DNA of 64,000 nt from Nocardioides ungokensis (lineage in GTDB: Bacteria > Actinomycetota > Actinomycetes > Propionibacteriales > Nocardioidaceae): contig NZ_CP059164.1 of NCBI RefSeq assembly GCF_013466985.1, forward strand, positions 1,621,001 to 1,685,000, written 5' to 3'. Position 1 is the first letter of the stretch, and each line of letters starts with the position of its first letter. The notes under the pieces were generated by a model that did not search any database, was not told where the DNA came from, and saw only the letters and a list, made by a program, of their open reading frames with translations. Below, piece after piece: positions 8,445 to 17,920 of the stretch. The translations under genes and the position numbers were made by a program.

Positions 8445-9607
8445 GCGGACTCGTCCTCCAGCGGGAGCGACGCGCGGAGCACGAAACCGCCCGTGGTGGC
8501 CGCGAACGCGGACATGTCCCCGCCGTACGCCTTCACCCGCTCGCCGATGCCGATCAGCCCGTGACCGGACCCGCCGTTCTGCGCGAAGCCGCCGGGGCCG
8601 TCGTCGCGCACCTCGAGCCGGAGCTCGCCGGGCGCGTAGCCGACCGTGACGTCGGCCCGGCGTGCGCCGGAGTGCTTGAGCGCGTTGGTGAGCCCTTCCT
8701 GGACGATGCGGTAGGCCGAGAGGTCCAGCGAGGGCGGCAGGGTGACCGGCCGCCCGTCGGTGTGGACCCGCACGTCGAGTCCCGCGGAGCGCACGGTCCC
8801 GGCGAGGGCCTCCAGGTCGCCCAGGCCCGGATGCGGGGTGAGCTCGAGATCCTCGTCGCCGGCCCGCAGCGCCCCCAGCAGCCGCCGCATCTCCGCCAGG
8901 GCGGACCGACCGGCCCGCTCGACGTTCTGCAGCGCCCGGGCCTCCTCGGAGCCGGACGGGAGCCGGTGGCGGACCGCTCCGACCTGGAGCACCATCACGC
9001 TCATCGCGTGGGCAACGACGTCGTGGAGCTCTCGGGCCATCCGCGCACGCTCCTCGGCCACGGCGACCCGGGCGGCGTTCTCGCGCGCGAGCTCAGCCAG
9101 CCGTGCGCGTTCCTCCGCGGCCGCCGCCTGCTGGTTGCGCTCCCGCAGGGCGAAGCCAGCGAGCCAGGCGACGGCGAACAGCACGGGGGTGAAGACGAGG
9201 TCGCCCGAGCTGTGCGTCGGGTCGTTGTAGACCACCGCGGCCGACCCGACCAGCACCAGCACCAGGCCGAGGCGGGCGAGCTGTCCTCGGCGCTCGGATC
9301 CCAGCAGGAACGCGGAGAACATCCCGGTCAGGAACACGCCCGGCTGGGAGGAGATCAGCTCCCCGTCGAGGAAGCTGAGCGCCGGCGCGAAGACCCAGAC
9401 CGACGCCGGGGCCAGGAAGGGGAGCTGCCGGCGGGCCAGCAGGGCCAGCACGACGAGACCGATCGCGGCCACCTCGAACCAGAGCTGAGCGCCGTCCGGC
9501 TTCTCGGCGTCCGACCTCGCCGCTGTGCCGAACGCGCTGGCCACCGCGACGAGCACGATGAGGACGTCGACGCCGTAGGCCGCGAGGAACCGCAAGGCTC
9601 GGTCCAT
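8441..9607 (-). CDS. NarL-type sensor histidine kinase (HisKA_3)
   Basis: The protein has 388 residues. Five or six N-terminal hydrophobic segments occupy residues 10-150, followed by a coiled region and the HisKA_3 dimerisation box ARELHDVVAHAMSVM with the phospho-acceptor His. A degenerate HATPase domain with LTNALKHSG and DDGPGG/GHGLIGIGERV motifs forms the C-terminus. The membrane-embedded input domain has no obvious extracellular sensor, as in intramembrane-sensing kinases that respond to envelope stress. It forms an operon with the response regulator. Confidence 0.9.
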   Translation of the reverse strand: MDRALRFLAAYGVDVLIVLVAVASAFGTAARSDAEKPDGAQLWFEVAAIGLVVLALLARRQLPFLAPASVWVFAPALSFLDGELISSQPGVFLTGMFSAFLLGSERRGQLARLGLVLVLVGSAAVVYNDPTHSSGDLVFTPVLFAVAWLAGFALRERNQQAAAAEERARLAELARENAARVAVAEERARMARELHDVVAHAMSVMVLQVGAVRHRLPSGSEEARALQNVERAGRSALAEMRRLLGALRAGDEDLELTPHPGLGDLEALAGTVRSAGLDVRVHTDGRPVTLPPSLDLSAYRIVQEGLTNALKHSGARRADVTVGYAPGELRLEVRDDGPGGFAQNGGSGHGLIGIGERVKAYGGDMSAFAATTGGFVLRASLPLEDESA

Positions 9608-9692
9608 GCGGTCAAGGTACGTCAGCCGGTGGGTGCGGGGCGTCGTCCGAAAGTAGGAGTCCGAGTCGGCCCGCGCACCGCTGAGGGCGGGC

Positions 9693-11024
9693 TCACGCGA
9701 TGAGGACCCACCGGCCGGGTTCGACCTGTCGGAAGGCGGGGTGTCGCGGGCCGAGCAGGGGTGGCGCGGTGGAGCGGTGGCGGTGGCCGGTGGGGGTGGT
9801 CAGGTCGACGGTGTGCCTGCCCTGCCCGGCGGGGTCGGGGCGCGGCTGCTGGCGCCAGCCGGGTGCCTGCTTGGCGTAGTTGCAGGACCCGCAGAGACCC
9901 TGGCCACCGTCGGCGGTGGTGTCACCCTCCTCGGAGACCGGAACGACGTGGTCGGCGTGGCGGATGGGCGCACCGCACCAGGGGTGGCGGCACCACTGGT
10001 CGCGGTAGCGCAGGAAGGTGGCGAGCTGGTGGGGGAACCGACGCTGGCGGGAGTCCATCGCGACCAGCTCACCGGACTCGGGGTGGCGGTAGAGGCGGCG
10101 CACCCAGGTCCGGGTGCCGGCCTCGACCGCGTGCAGGACCAGGGATCGGGCCAGGTCGGCGGGGACGGGGCCGTGGTCGACCAGTGCCGTGTCGTCGTGG
10201 GCGCCGGCGAGCAGCGCACGATCCGTCATCACCAGGCCCACCGAGACCGGGACCACCGGACGGCCGTCGACAGCCGGAGCGCCGGTGGCGCGGGTGACGA
10301 GGGTGTCGGCCATGACCTGGTGGCGCCCGCGGGGATCGCCGGCGGCGCGGAGCCGGTCGGCCTCGGCGGTGAGGGCGGCGTACACCGCGACTCCCTGGGC
10401 GACCGGCAGGAGGGCGGTGAGGTGGACCATCGTGTCGGGTGCCGGCCGGATCGTGACGCGGCGCTCTGCCTCGGCGCGGCGCCGGCGTTCGGCGACCGCG
10501 GCCGGGTCGAGGCGGGCGACCAGCTTGCGGACCTCGGCGAAGGCGGTGCGGTCGGAGCAGCCGCTGAACCCCACGGGGTCACCGGCGACCGCACGGTCGA
10601 CGGCCAGGCGGTCCTCGAGGGACAGGCGCGCGGTCTCGCGAGCCAGGGTGGTGACCCGCCACTCGGTGACCAGCCCCCGACGGAACGCCTCCATCGCGTG
10701 CGGCAGCTCGTGGGCGACCTTGGCGAGGGACAGGTGCTGGCGACCACGGTGCGGTGACTCACGACGAGCCAGCGCGATCTGCTCCGCGACCCCACGACCC
10801 TGCTGGGCGGCGGCCACCCCGGCCGCCTGCTGCCGCGCGCGCTCCGCGACGTCGAACGCCGCCGCAAGCCGGGTCTGCCGCGCCTGCGCAGCGCACACCA
10901 GCTCCTCGAGCGCGCGGATCTCGTCGATCTGCTCGGCGCCGCCGTCAGGGAGGGCCGTCCCGGCGAGCGCGTCCGTCCACGCCTGCACCGGCAGGGTGCC
11001 GAGCGTTGCGACGGAATCGATCAT
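9693..11024 (-). CDS. DUF222 / HNH endonuclease domain protein (13E12 type)
   Basis: The protein has about 443 residues from the ATG at 11024, which has a good promoter 7 bases upstream; a longer reading to 11168 has no such support. The N-terminal two thirds is the helical DUF222 domain. The C-terminus has a zinc-type HNH motif: CRHPWCGAPIRHADHVVP, then CGSCNYAK. This family is multi-copy in many actinobacteria (13E12 repeat family) and its role is unsettled; a nuclease role linked to mobile DNA is assumed. No mobile-element ends are visible around it. Confidence 0.85.
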   Translation of the reverse strand: MIDSVATLGTLPVQAWTDALAGTALPDGGAEQIDEIRALEELVCAAQARQTRLAAAFDVAERARQQAAGVAAAQQGRGVAEQIALARRESPHRGRQHLSLAKVAHELPHAMEAFRRGLVTEWRVTTLARETARLSLEDRLAVDRAVAGDPVGFSGCSDRTAFAEVRKLVARLDPAAVAERRRRAEAERRVTIRPAPDTMVHLTALLPVAQGVAVYAALTAEADRLRAAGDPRGRHQVMADTLVTRATGAPAVDGRPVVPVSVGLVMTDRALLAGAHDDTALVDHGPVPADLARSLVLHAVEAGTRTWVRRLYRHPESGELVAMDSRQRRFPHQLATFLRYRDQWCRHPWCGAPIRHADHVVPVSEEGDTTADGGQGLCGSCNYAKQAPGWRQQPRPDPAGQGRHTVDLTTPTGHRHRSTAPPLLGPRHPAFRQVEPGRWVLIA

Positions 11025-11031
11025 GTGTTCG

Positions 11032-11060
11032 AGTCTACCTCGATGGCTGGACACACGCAA
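11032..11060 (-). promoter_or_regulatory. Sigma-70-like promoter, leaderless, for HNH gene
   Basis: On the minus strand TTGCGT (11060-11055), a 17-base spacer and TAGACT (11037-11032) form a near-consensus promoter. The ATG follows 7 bases after the -10, so the transcript would be leaderless. Confidence 0.55.
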
Positions 11061-11270
11061 TGGGTCGTCCACACGAACGGTGAATGCGACGAGGTCCGCG
11101 CGTCCGCGCCGCTGGCACACTGCGGGCATGTCGTCGACGCGCGCCTTCCACGGCGGCAGCCTGATCACGGTGCGAGAGCTCTGAGCAGCGCCGGCGGCGG
11201 ACCCACGCGCGCTCGGGTCCTCGCAGCAGACTCAGACGGGACAGTCATTCCTCGACGTCCTGCGGCTCGG

Positions 11271-12926
11271 TCACGGCCCCGGCTTGCCGGCCTCGGCGTA
11301 GGAGCGCACGACCGACACGTTCAGCGGGAAGTCGACCGTCAGGTCCCGGAACAACAGGCCCGCGGCGTTCGTGGCCGCCTCGCGAGCCTGTTCGACGACG
11401 GCCTCGGCGAGGTCGGCGGGCGTGTGCACGACGACCTCGTCGTGAAGGAAGAAGACCAGGTGCGGCCGGGTGGTGAGCGGGCCGGTGCCGCGCAGTCGCC
11501 ACAGCCGGTTGCGCAGGTCGGCGATCCAGCACAGCGCCCACTCGGCGCCGGTGCCTTGCACGACGAAGTTGCGGGTGAAGCGGCCGTACGCGCGGCGCTG
11601 GCGGTCCAGCACTGCTTGTCGGTCGGCACTCACTTGACTGCCTTCGGGGTCGTGGTCCCAGGCGTCGGTCAGGCCCGGGGACCCGCGGCCCAGCAGGGTG
11701 CGCACCACCTGGCCCCGCTCGCCGGCGCGGGCGGCCTCCTCCACGAGGCCGAAGGCGCGCGGGTAGCGCCGCGTCAGGCCGGCCACCATGCGACCGCTCT
11801 GGCCGCTGGTGGCGCCGTACATCGCTCCGAGCAGGCCGAGCTTGGCCTCGGAGCGGCTCGCGACCGCGCCGTCGTCGACCATGCCCTGGTAGAGGTCGGT
11901 GCCTCGGGCCGACCGCGCGAGAGCGGGGTCGCCGCTCATGCCGGCCAGCACGCGCGGCTCCAGCTGTGCGACGTCGGCGACGACCAGCGTCCAGCCGTCG
12001 TCGGCCACGGCCGCCGGGCGCACCTGGGCCGGGAACGACAGGGCGCCTCCGCCGTTGGACGACCACCGACCCGTGGCCGACCCCGCGGGTTGGTAGGAGG
12101 GCCGGAAGCGCCCGTCGCTGACCCACTGGTCGATCCAGGTCCACCCGTTGGTGGAGAAGAGGTGGGCCAGCTGCTTGTAGCGCAGCAGCGGCGCGGTGCG
12201 ATGGTCGTCGAGCGCGCGCAGGGTCGAGGCTCGGGTGTCGGTCACCTCGAGCCCGGCCCGGCGCAGCGCGGCGAGCAGCTCGGGCCTCGAGTCGGGGTTG
12301 AGGCCCGGCGCCCCGAGCGCGGAGCGTACGTCGTCGGCCAGCGCCTCGAGCCTGACCGGCCTGGTGCCGCGTGGCGGCCTCGGCCCCAGCTGGTCGCTCA
12401 GCAGCCGCTCGTGCACGTCGACGCGCCAGGGCACCCCGGCGTACGTCATCTCGGCGGCGGCGAGGGCCCCGGCGGACTCGGCGGCGAGCAGCAACGAGAG
12501 TCGCGCCTTCTCCGGTGACGCCGCGACCGCGGCGAGCTGTCGTGCGTCCTCGAGATCGGCGCGCAGGTGCTCGCTGACGTCGTCGGCGGCGAAGAGCACC
12601 GGATCCGACGGAGTGCTGGGGCCCAGCACGTCCCAGTGCTCCGACTGCTCCCCGACCAGCAGCGAGGTGTCCACAGCCGGCGCCCGCAGGAGCAACCGGT
12701 GCCCCAGCCGCAGGTCGTGGCAGCGTTCGACCCGCACCCCGGCCGCGAGCAGCGGCGGGTACCAGCGAGCGGTGTCGTCCCAGACCCAGCGCTGCCCGTC
12801 CGGGTCGTCCGCCTCGCGAGCGCGCACGAACGCCGGCAGGTCGGACAGCGCGATCTCGTGCTCGCTCCCGTCGCCCACGACCAGCGCACGCTCACCCGGC
12901 AGCCGTGAGAGCGAGATGCGAGCCAC
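11271..12926 (-). CDS. Bifunctional 3'-5' exonuclease/DNA polymerase-like protein (family A)
   Basis: The protein has about 551 residues and resembles the actinobacterial family-A polymerase paralogue that lacks the 5'-nuclease domain. Polymerase motifs are intact: motif A VVADVAQLEPRVLA, motif B RSEAKLGLLGAMYG and motif C FFLHDEVVVH. Classical exonuclease acidic motifs are not obvious in the first 200 residues, so proofreading activity is uncertain. The start is unclear: GTG at 12926 (VARISLSR) or ATG at 12956; neither has a strong ribosome site. It is divergent from the GNAT gene. Confidence 0.85.
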   Translation of the reverse strand: MARISLSRLPGERALVVGDGSEHEIALSDLPAFVRAREADDPDGQRWVWDDTARWYPPLLAAGVRVERCHDLRLGHRLLLRAPAVDTSLLVGEQSEHWDVLGPSTPSDPVLFAADDVSEHLRADLEDARQLAAVAASPEKARLSLLLAAESAGALAAAEMTYAGVPWRVDVHERLLSDQLGPRPPRGTRPVRLEALADDVRSALGAPGLNPDSRPELLAALRRAGLEVTDTRASTLRALDDHRTAPLLRYKQLAHLFSTNGWTWIDQWVSDGRFRPSYQPAGSATGRWSSNGGGALSFPAQVRPAAVADDGWTLVVADVAQLEPRVLAGMSGDPALARSARGTDLYQGMVDDGAVASRSEAKLGLLGAMYGATSGQSGRMVAGLTRRYPRAFGLVEEAARAGERGQVVRTLLGRGSPGLTDAWDHDPEGSQVSADRQAVLDRQRRAYGRFTRNFVVQGTGAEWALCWIADLRNRLWRLRGTGPLTTRPHLVFFLHDEVVVHTPADLAEAVVEQAREAATNAAGLLFRDLTVDFPLNVSVVRSYAEAGKPGP

Positions 12927-13005
12927 GCGGCACACACTGGCACCCCGCGCCGACATCACTGCAGCCGCCTGTCGCTGAGCACTCGGCTGCCTGCGCCGAG
13001 GCAGG

Positions 13006-13593
13006 ATGACGCGCATGCCGTTGCCGACTCCCACGCTGCACAGTGCTCGCCTGCGACTGCGTCCCTTCACAAGCGCGGACGCGGACCCGCTCTTCGCGAT
13101 GCACAGCAATGCCCACGTGCTGCGCTACTGGGACGCGCCGCCCTGGAGCGACCGTTCGCGCGCCGACCGCTTCATCGCGGCCTGCCGGCAGATGGCAGAG
13201 GACGGCAGCGGGGCGCGGCTGGCCCTGGAGCGTGCTTCCGACGGGGCGTTCCTCGGCTGGTGCGCCCTGAGCCGATGGAACCCGGACTACCGCAGCGCCG
13301 CGATCGGCTACGTCCTCGACGAGGCAGCCTGGGGCCAGGGCTACGCGACCGAGGCCGCCCGTGCCGTGCTGCAGTGGGCGTTCGACTCACTCGACCTGAA
13401 TCGAGTCCAGGCCGAGACCGACACGCGCAACGTGGCATCCGCCCGCGTCCTGGAGAAGCTCGGATTCGTGCGGGAAGGGACGTTGCGGGAGGACTGCGTC
13501 GTGAACGGCGACGTGTCGGACTCGTGGGTCTACGGACTGCTCAGGCGGGAGTGGCGGCCGTCCTCCGAGCCCGAACCGCTCCGGGTGCCCTAG
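13006..13593 (+). CDS. GNAT N-acetyltransferase (RimJ/RimL-like)
   Basis: The protein has 195 residues. The acetyl-CoA binding segment is visible as AIGYVLDEAAWGQGYATEAARAV (motif A core GQGYATEA), followed by NRVQAETDTRNVASARVLEKLGF, the standard motif B of RimJ/RimL-type acetyltransferases. The substrate may be a protein N-terminus or a small molecule. It starts at ATG 13006, with an alternative ATG at 13015. It is closely followed by the Nudix gene. Confidence 0.88.
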   Translation: MTRMPLPTPTLHSARLRLRPFTSADADPLFAMHSNAHVLRYWDAPPWSDRSRADRFIAACRQMAEDGSGARLALERASDGAFLGWCALSRWNPDYRSAAIGYVLDEAAWGQGYATEAARAVLQWAFDSLDLNRVQAETDTRNVASARVLEKLGFVREGTLREDCVVNGDVSDSWVYGLLRREWRPSSEPEPLRVP

Positions 13594-13602
13594 GTTTCAG
13601 CG

Positions 13603-14016
13603 ATGCAGTCGGTAGTCATGATCGGGCTGGTCGACGCGCGAGGTTGGATCCTGCTCCAGGAGCGCGACGAGCACGCACCGGTCGAGCCCGACAAGTGGTG
13701 CCTGGTCGGCGGAGGGGTTGAAGAGGGCGAATCGCCAGAGGCCGCTGCCTGTCGAGAGCTCGAAGAGGAGACCGGGATCGTCTGCGACGACCTCGTCTGG
13801 TTGGGTCAGCACGACCTGCCCTGCGCATTCCACGGGCGGGACCTGGTGGACCTCTTCACCGCGCGCACCTCATTGACGGACGAAGCCGTCGTCTGCGGTG
13901 AGGGACGGCAGATCGTCTTCGTGGAGCCCGGCACCACCTCGGTTCTCGATCTCACTGACACGACCCGAGCCCTGCTTCCGCTGGTGCTCGACGACGAAGC
14001 CCCTTCGCGTGCCTGA
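13603..14016 (+). CDS. Nudix hydrolase
   Basis: The protein has 137 residues. The Nudix box is complete: GGGVEEGESPEAAACRELEE continuing into ETGI, matching GX5EX7REUXEEXGU. This family hydrolyses nucleoside diphosphates linked to another moiety, and the exact substrate cannot be inferred. A TAGGTT element overlapping the GNAT stop lies 6 bases before the ATG, so it could have its own leaderless start as well as read-through from GNAT. Confidence 0.9.
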   Translation: MQSVVMIGLVDARGWILLQERDEHAPVEPDKWCLVGGGVEEGESPEAAACRELEEETGIVCDDLVWLGQHDLPCAFHGRDLVDLFTARTSLTDEAVVCGEGRQIVFVEPGTTSVLDLTDTTRALLPLVLDDEAPSRA

Positions 14017-14060
14017 CGACGTGGATGCGACCGATCGTGCTTGGAGCTGAGGGCGCTCGG

Positions 14061-14534
14061 TCAGCTGCCGAGGAGTGCGCAGACGTCGACGGTTCCGCCA
14101 CTGTGCGAGACGACGGTCAACGTTCCGTCAGCGCTCACGGTGCTCACGACCGGACCTGTGTACAGGGTCGTCGCGGGTCCACCGGAGTCAGTGTCGAACA
14201 AGAACACGAGCGTTCGTCCCGTCGAGGTGAGGGTGAGGGAGCCGTCGGGGTTCTCTGCCACCTTGAAGGCGCCCGCACCATGGAACGGGATCTTCGCTCC
14301 CGTCGTCTCGTTGTCCAGGATGCTTGTCCCGCTGCCCGCCGCCACGACCGCCCGGGGACCAGCCTGGACCGGATTGCCGTGACTGGACAGCGGCGTGAGA
14401 CCGACGTCGAACCCGGGGCAGGACGGGAACACGAAGTCGGCGGCGTTCGCCGGCACTGCCGCCCCTCCGGCGACCGCGAGGACAACCACTCCGGCTGTCG
14501 TTCCTGCTCGTCGAATCCCGCGTGAGAGTGACAT
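14061..14534 (-). CDS. Small secreted protein of unknown function
   Basis: The protein has 157 residues. A clear signal peptide (basic start RGIRRAG, hydrophobic core, cleavage near VPANA-AD, about residue 31) precedes a beta-rich mature domain of about 125 residues with two cysteines (SCPGF and VCALL) that could form a disulfide. The ATG is preceded by GAGGAG. I do not recognise the mature family; it resembles small secreted actinobacterial proteins of unknown role. It is monocistronic. Confidence 0.65.
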   Translation of the reverse strand: MSLSRGIRRAGTTAGVVVLAVAGGAAVPANAADFVFPSCPGFDVGLTPLSSHGNPVQAGPRAVVAAGSGTSILDNETTGAKIPFHGAGAFKVAENPDGSLTLTSTGRTLVFLFDTDSGGPATTLYTGPVVSTVSADGTLTVVSHSGGTVDVCALLGS

Positions 14535-14696
14535 GTCGGCTCCTCATCGGCTCAGATCTCCGGCCGTCGAAAGCCCGAGAAGCAGCCGGTGCCACCCATG
14601 ACGGCTTTCCCCCCGCCATTAGACCGCGTTCCTGCGGCGATCGACAGGGCAGCGATCCGATCCACCCGCGCCGTACGGCCAACGCTCGCCTCGCGT

Positions 14697-15095
14697 TCAG
14701 TGCAGCGGCCCGAGGATAGGCGGCACGCCCACCGAGGTCGCGTGATCGGATGGCCGGGCGGGCGGCCGGGGGCTGCGGCGCCGGCCGGGCCAGTGCTCGA
14801 AGTCCGGCTCCCAGCTCGCCGGGTCGTCGGTCAGACCGACCAGCCAGGTCAGCGAGCACTCGAGGGCGCGGGCGATCTCGGGGAGCTTCCCGACGTCGAG
14901 CCCGGCCCCGTGCTCGAGGCTGGAGAGCGCCTTGTTGGTGGTGACGACGCCGATCCGCCGCAGCCTGCTCACCACCTCCTTCTGGGTCAGCCCGAGCTCG
15001 CGGCGACGCAGCCGCAGCCGCTCGCTGACCACCAGGTGGCGGTGTGCTCCGAGCTCGTCGTAGGACTGGAGCCTGCGGCTCACCTCAGCCGTCAT
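14697..15095 (-). CDS. XRE-family transcriptional regulator
   Basis: The protein has 132 residues. A helix-turn-helix of the Cro/C1 type is visible at residues 25-80: LRLRRRELGLTQKEVVSRL, TTNKALSSLEHGAG, LPEIARALECSLTWLVGL. The C-terminal 40 residues are Pro/Arg-rich. The ATG is preceded by AGGAG and overlaps the end of the muconolactone-isomerase-like gene by 11 bases, making it the last gene of the hypFCDE operon. A role in hydrogenase gene regulation is an attractive inference with no direct proof. Confidence 0.85.
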   Translation of the reverse strand: MTAEVSRRLQSYDELGAHRHLVVSERLRLRRRELGLTQKEVVSRLRRIGVVTTNKALSSLEHGAGLDVGKLPEIARALECSLTWLVGLTDDPASWEPDFEHWPGRRRSPRPPARPSDHATSVGVPPILGPLH

Positions 15096-15378
15096 CGCTC
15101 GCTCCTGTCATGTCGGCCCCGGTCATGTCCGCCAGGGGGTGGAGGGTGTACCTCGCGAAGTTGAAGACCGGCGCCATCGCCAGCAGCCTCTCGAGCTCCT
15201 CGTGCGAGTCGACGTCGTAGATCCACGCGCCTCCGTGCGCCCCCACGATGTGGTAGCGCATCAGCACCTTCCCCTCCTGCTCGAGCCGCCGGCCGTACTC
15301 GGGCATCCGGGCGATGGCCCGGACCATCGCATCCGACAGGAGGGCCTGCTCCAGCTGCCACAGGGCGAGGAACTTCAT
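15085..15378 (-). CDS. Muconolactone delta-isomerase-like protein
   Basis: The protein has 97 residues and resembles the small ferredoxin-like-fold muconolactone isomerase family: MKFLALWQLEQ start, GRRLEQEGKVLMRYHIVGAHGG centre (with the YHIVG strand), then HEELERLLAMAPVFNFARYTLHPL. No other aromatic-catabolism gene is near, so the real substrate is unlikely to be muconolactone. The start codon lies one base after the hypE stop, and the stop overlaps the XRE start. The C-terminus carries a duplicated ADMTG. It is a possible small sensor or accessory protein of the hyp operon (inference). Confidence 0.8.
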   Translation of the reverse strand: MKFLALWQLEQALLSDAMVRAIARMPEYGRRLEQEGKVLMRYHIVGAHGGAWIYDVDSHEELERLLAMAPVFNFARYTLHPLADMTGADMTGASDDG

Positions 15379-15379
15379 C

Positions 15380-16451
15380 TCAGCAGATCCGCGGGAGCTG
15401 CTCGCCGATCGGCAGGTCCACGACCCGGGAGGCCCCGAAGCCGGTGCGGGCCGACACCATGCCCGGGTGGCTCTCGACGCACTCGCCGATGATGGTCGCG
15501 CCTGCCCCGGCGGGGTGGTCCCGCATCGCCGCGAGCACCTCGTCGGCCCGCGCCCGGGGGACGAATGCGAGCAGCTTGCCCTCGTTGGCCACCTGGAGCG
15601 GGTCGAGGCCGAGGAAGGCGCAGGCGTTGGCGACCACCTCGGGGATGGGGAGGCTCCGCTCGTCGAGGCTGATGCCCACCCCGGAGGCGCGGGCGATCTC
15701 GTTGAGCGAGGTCGCCACCCCGCCCCGGGTCGGGTCGCGCAGGACGTGCAGGTCGCGAGTGACCGCGAGCATCGTCGCGACCAGGTCGCCCAGCGGCTGG
15801 CAGTCGCTCACCACCTCGGTGCCGAACTCGAGCCCCTCGCGCACGCTCATCACGGCGATGCCGTGCATCCCGATGTCACCGCTGACGATGACCACGTCAC
15901 CCGGCTCGGCGCGGTCCGGCCTGATGTCCACGCCGGCCGGGACCATCCCGATCCCGGCGGTGTTGACGTAGACCCCGTCCCCGTGGCCGGACTCCACCAC
16001 CTTGGTGTCGCCGGTGACGATGCGGACGCCCGCCCGGGCCGCCGCCTCGCCCATCCGCTGGGCGACGGCGCCGATCCGCGTGACGTCGGTGCCCTCCTCG
16101 AGGATGAACGCCGCGGAGAGGAAGAGCGCCCGCGCCCCGCTCATCGCGAGGTCGTTGACCGTGCCGTTGACCGCCAGGTCGCCGATGCTCCCGCCGGGGA
16201 AGAACAGCGGCCGGACGACGAAGGAGTCCGTCGAGAACGCCAGGCGGGACCCGGCCACGTCGAGCACGGCCGAGTCGGCGAGCTGCGCCAGCGAGGCGTC
16301 GGCGAAGCTCGGCAGGAAGACGTGCTCCACCAGCTCGCCGGACATGGCCCCACCGCCGCCGTGCCCCATCACGATGGTGGGGCTGTCGCGCAGGGGGAGC
16401 GGGCAGGTCCAGCCCTCGAAGCTGGGTGCCGACCCGGTGAGGGTGAGTGGC

Positions 16452-16459
<8 letters not shown>
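15380..16459 (-). CDS. hypE: Hydrogenase maturation protein HypE
   Basis: The protein has 359 residues and belongs to the AIR-synthase/PurM-like family. HypE dehydrates a carbamoyl group, received from HypF on its C-terminal cysteine, to a thiocyanate that is passed to iron on HypC-HypD. The essential terminal tetrapeptide PRIC is present. [17 protein letters not shown] at the N-terminus and [15 protein letters not shown] are conserved ATP-binding segments. It overlaps hypD by eight bases. Confidence 0.97.
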
Positions 16460-17578
<1,119 letters not shown>

Positions 17579-17582
<4 letters not shown>

Positions 17583-17920
17583 AGCGCTCCTCCTTCTCGA
17601 TCGGCCCCCGCTTCTCGATCGGCCTGTGCCGCGTCGGGCCGGGGGAGGCCGGCCTGCTCCGCCGCGCGCCCCCAGTGGTCCCCGAACTCCGCGTCGAGCT
17701 CGCCCATCTGCCGGAAGATCTCGAGCGTCTCGAGCGCCGACTGCTCGTCGAGGCGCTGGAGCGCGAAGCCGACGTGAACGATGGTGTACTCGCCCACCTG
17801 GAGGTCGGGGACGTACTCCAGGCAGACCTCCTTGGTGACCCCGCCGAAGTCGACCTGCGCGACGCGGGTCCCGTCGCGCTCGGTGATCTCCAGGACCTGT
17901 CCCGGGACCGCTAGGCACAT
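17579..17920 (-). CDS. hypC: Hydrogenase assembly chaperone HypC
   Basis: The protein has 113 residues. It begins MCLAVPGQV with the essential Cys2 that carries the iron complex, followed by [15 protein letters not shown] and [15 protein letters not shown] containing the conserved His. The C-terminal 30 residues are a charged extension beyond the usual 75-90 residue HypC. It overlaps hypF by ten bases and hypD by four. Confidence 0.96.

Noticed and set aside
9693..11024. The HNH/DUF222 gene as a mobile element
   Set aside because: No terminal repeats, target duplications or transposase/reverse transcriptase are visible; only the family's multi-copy habit suggests mobility.
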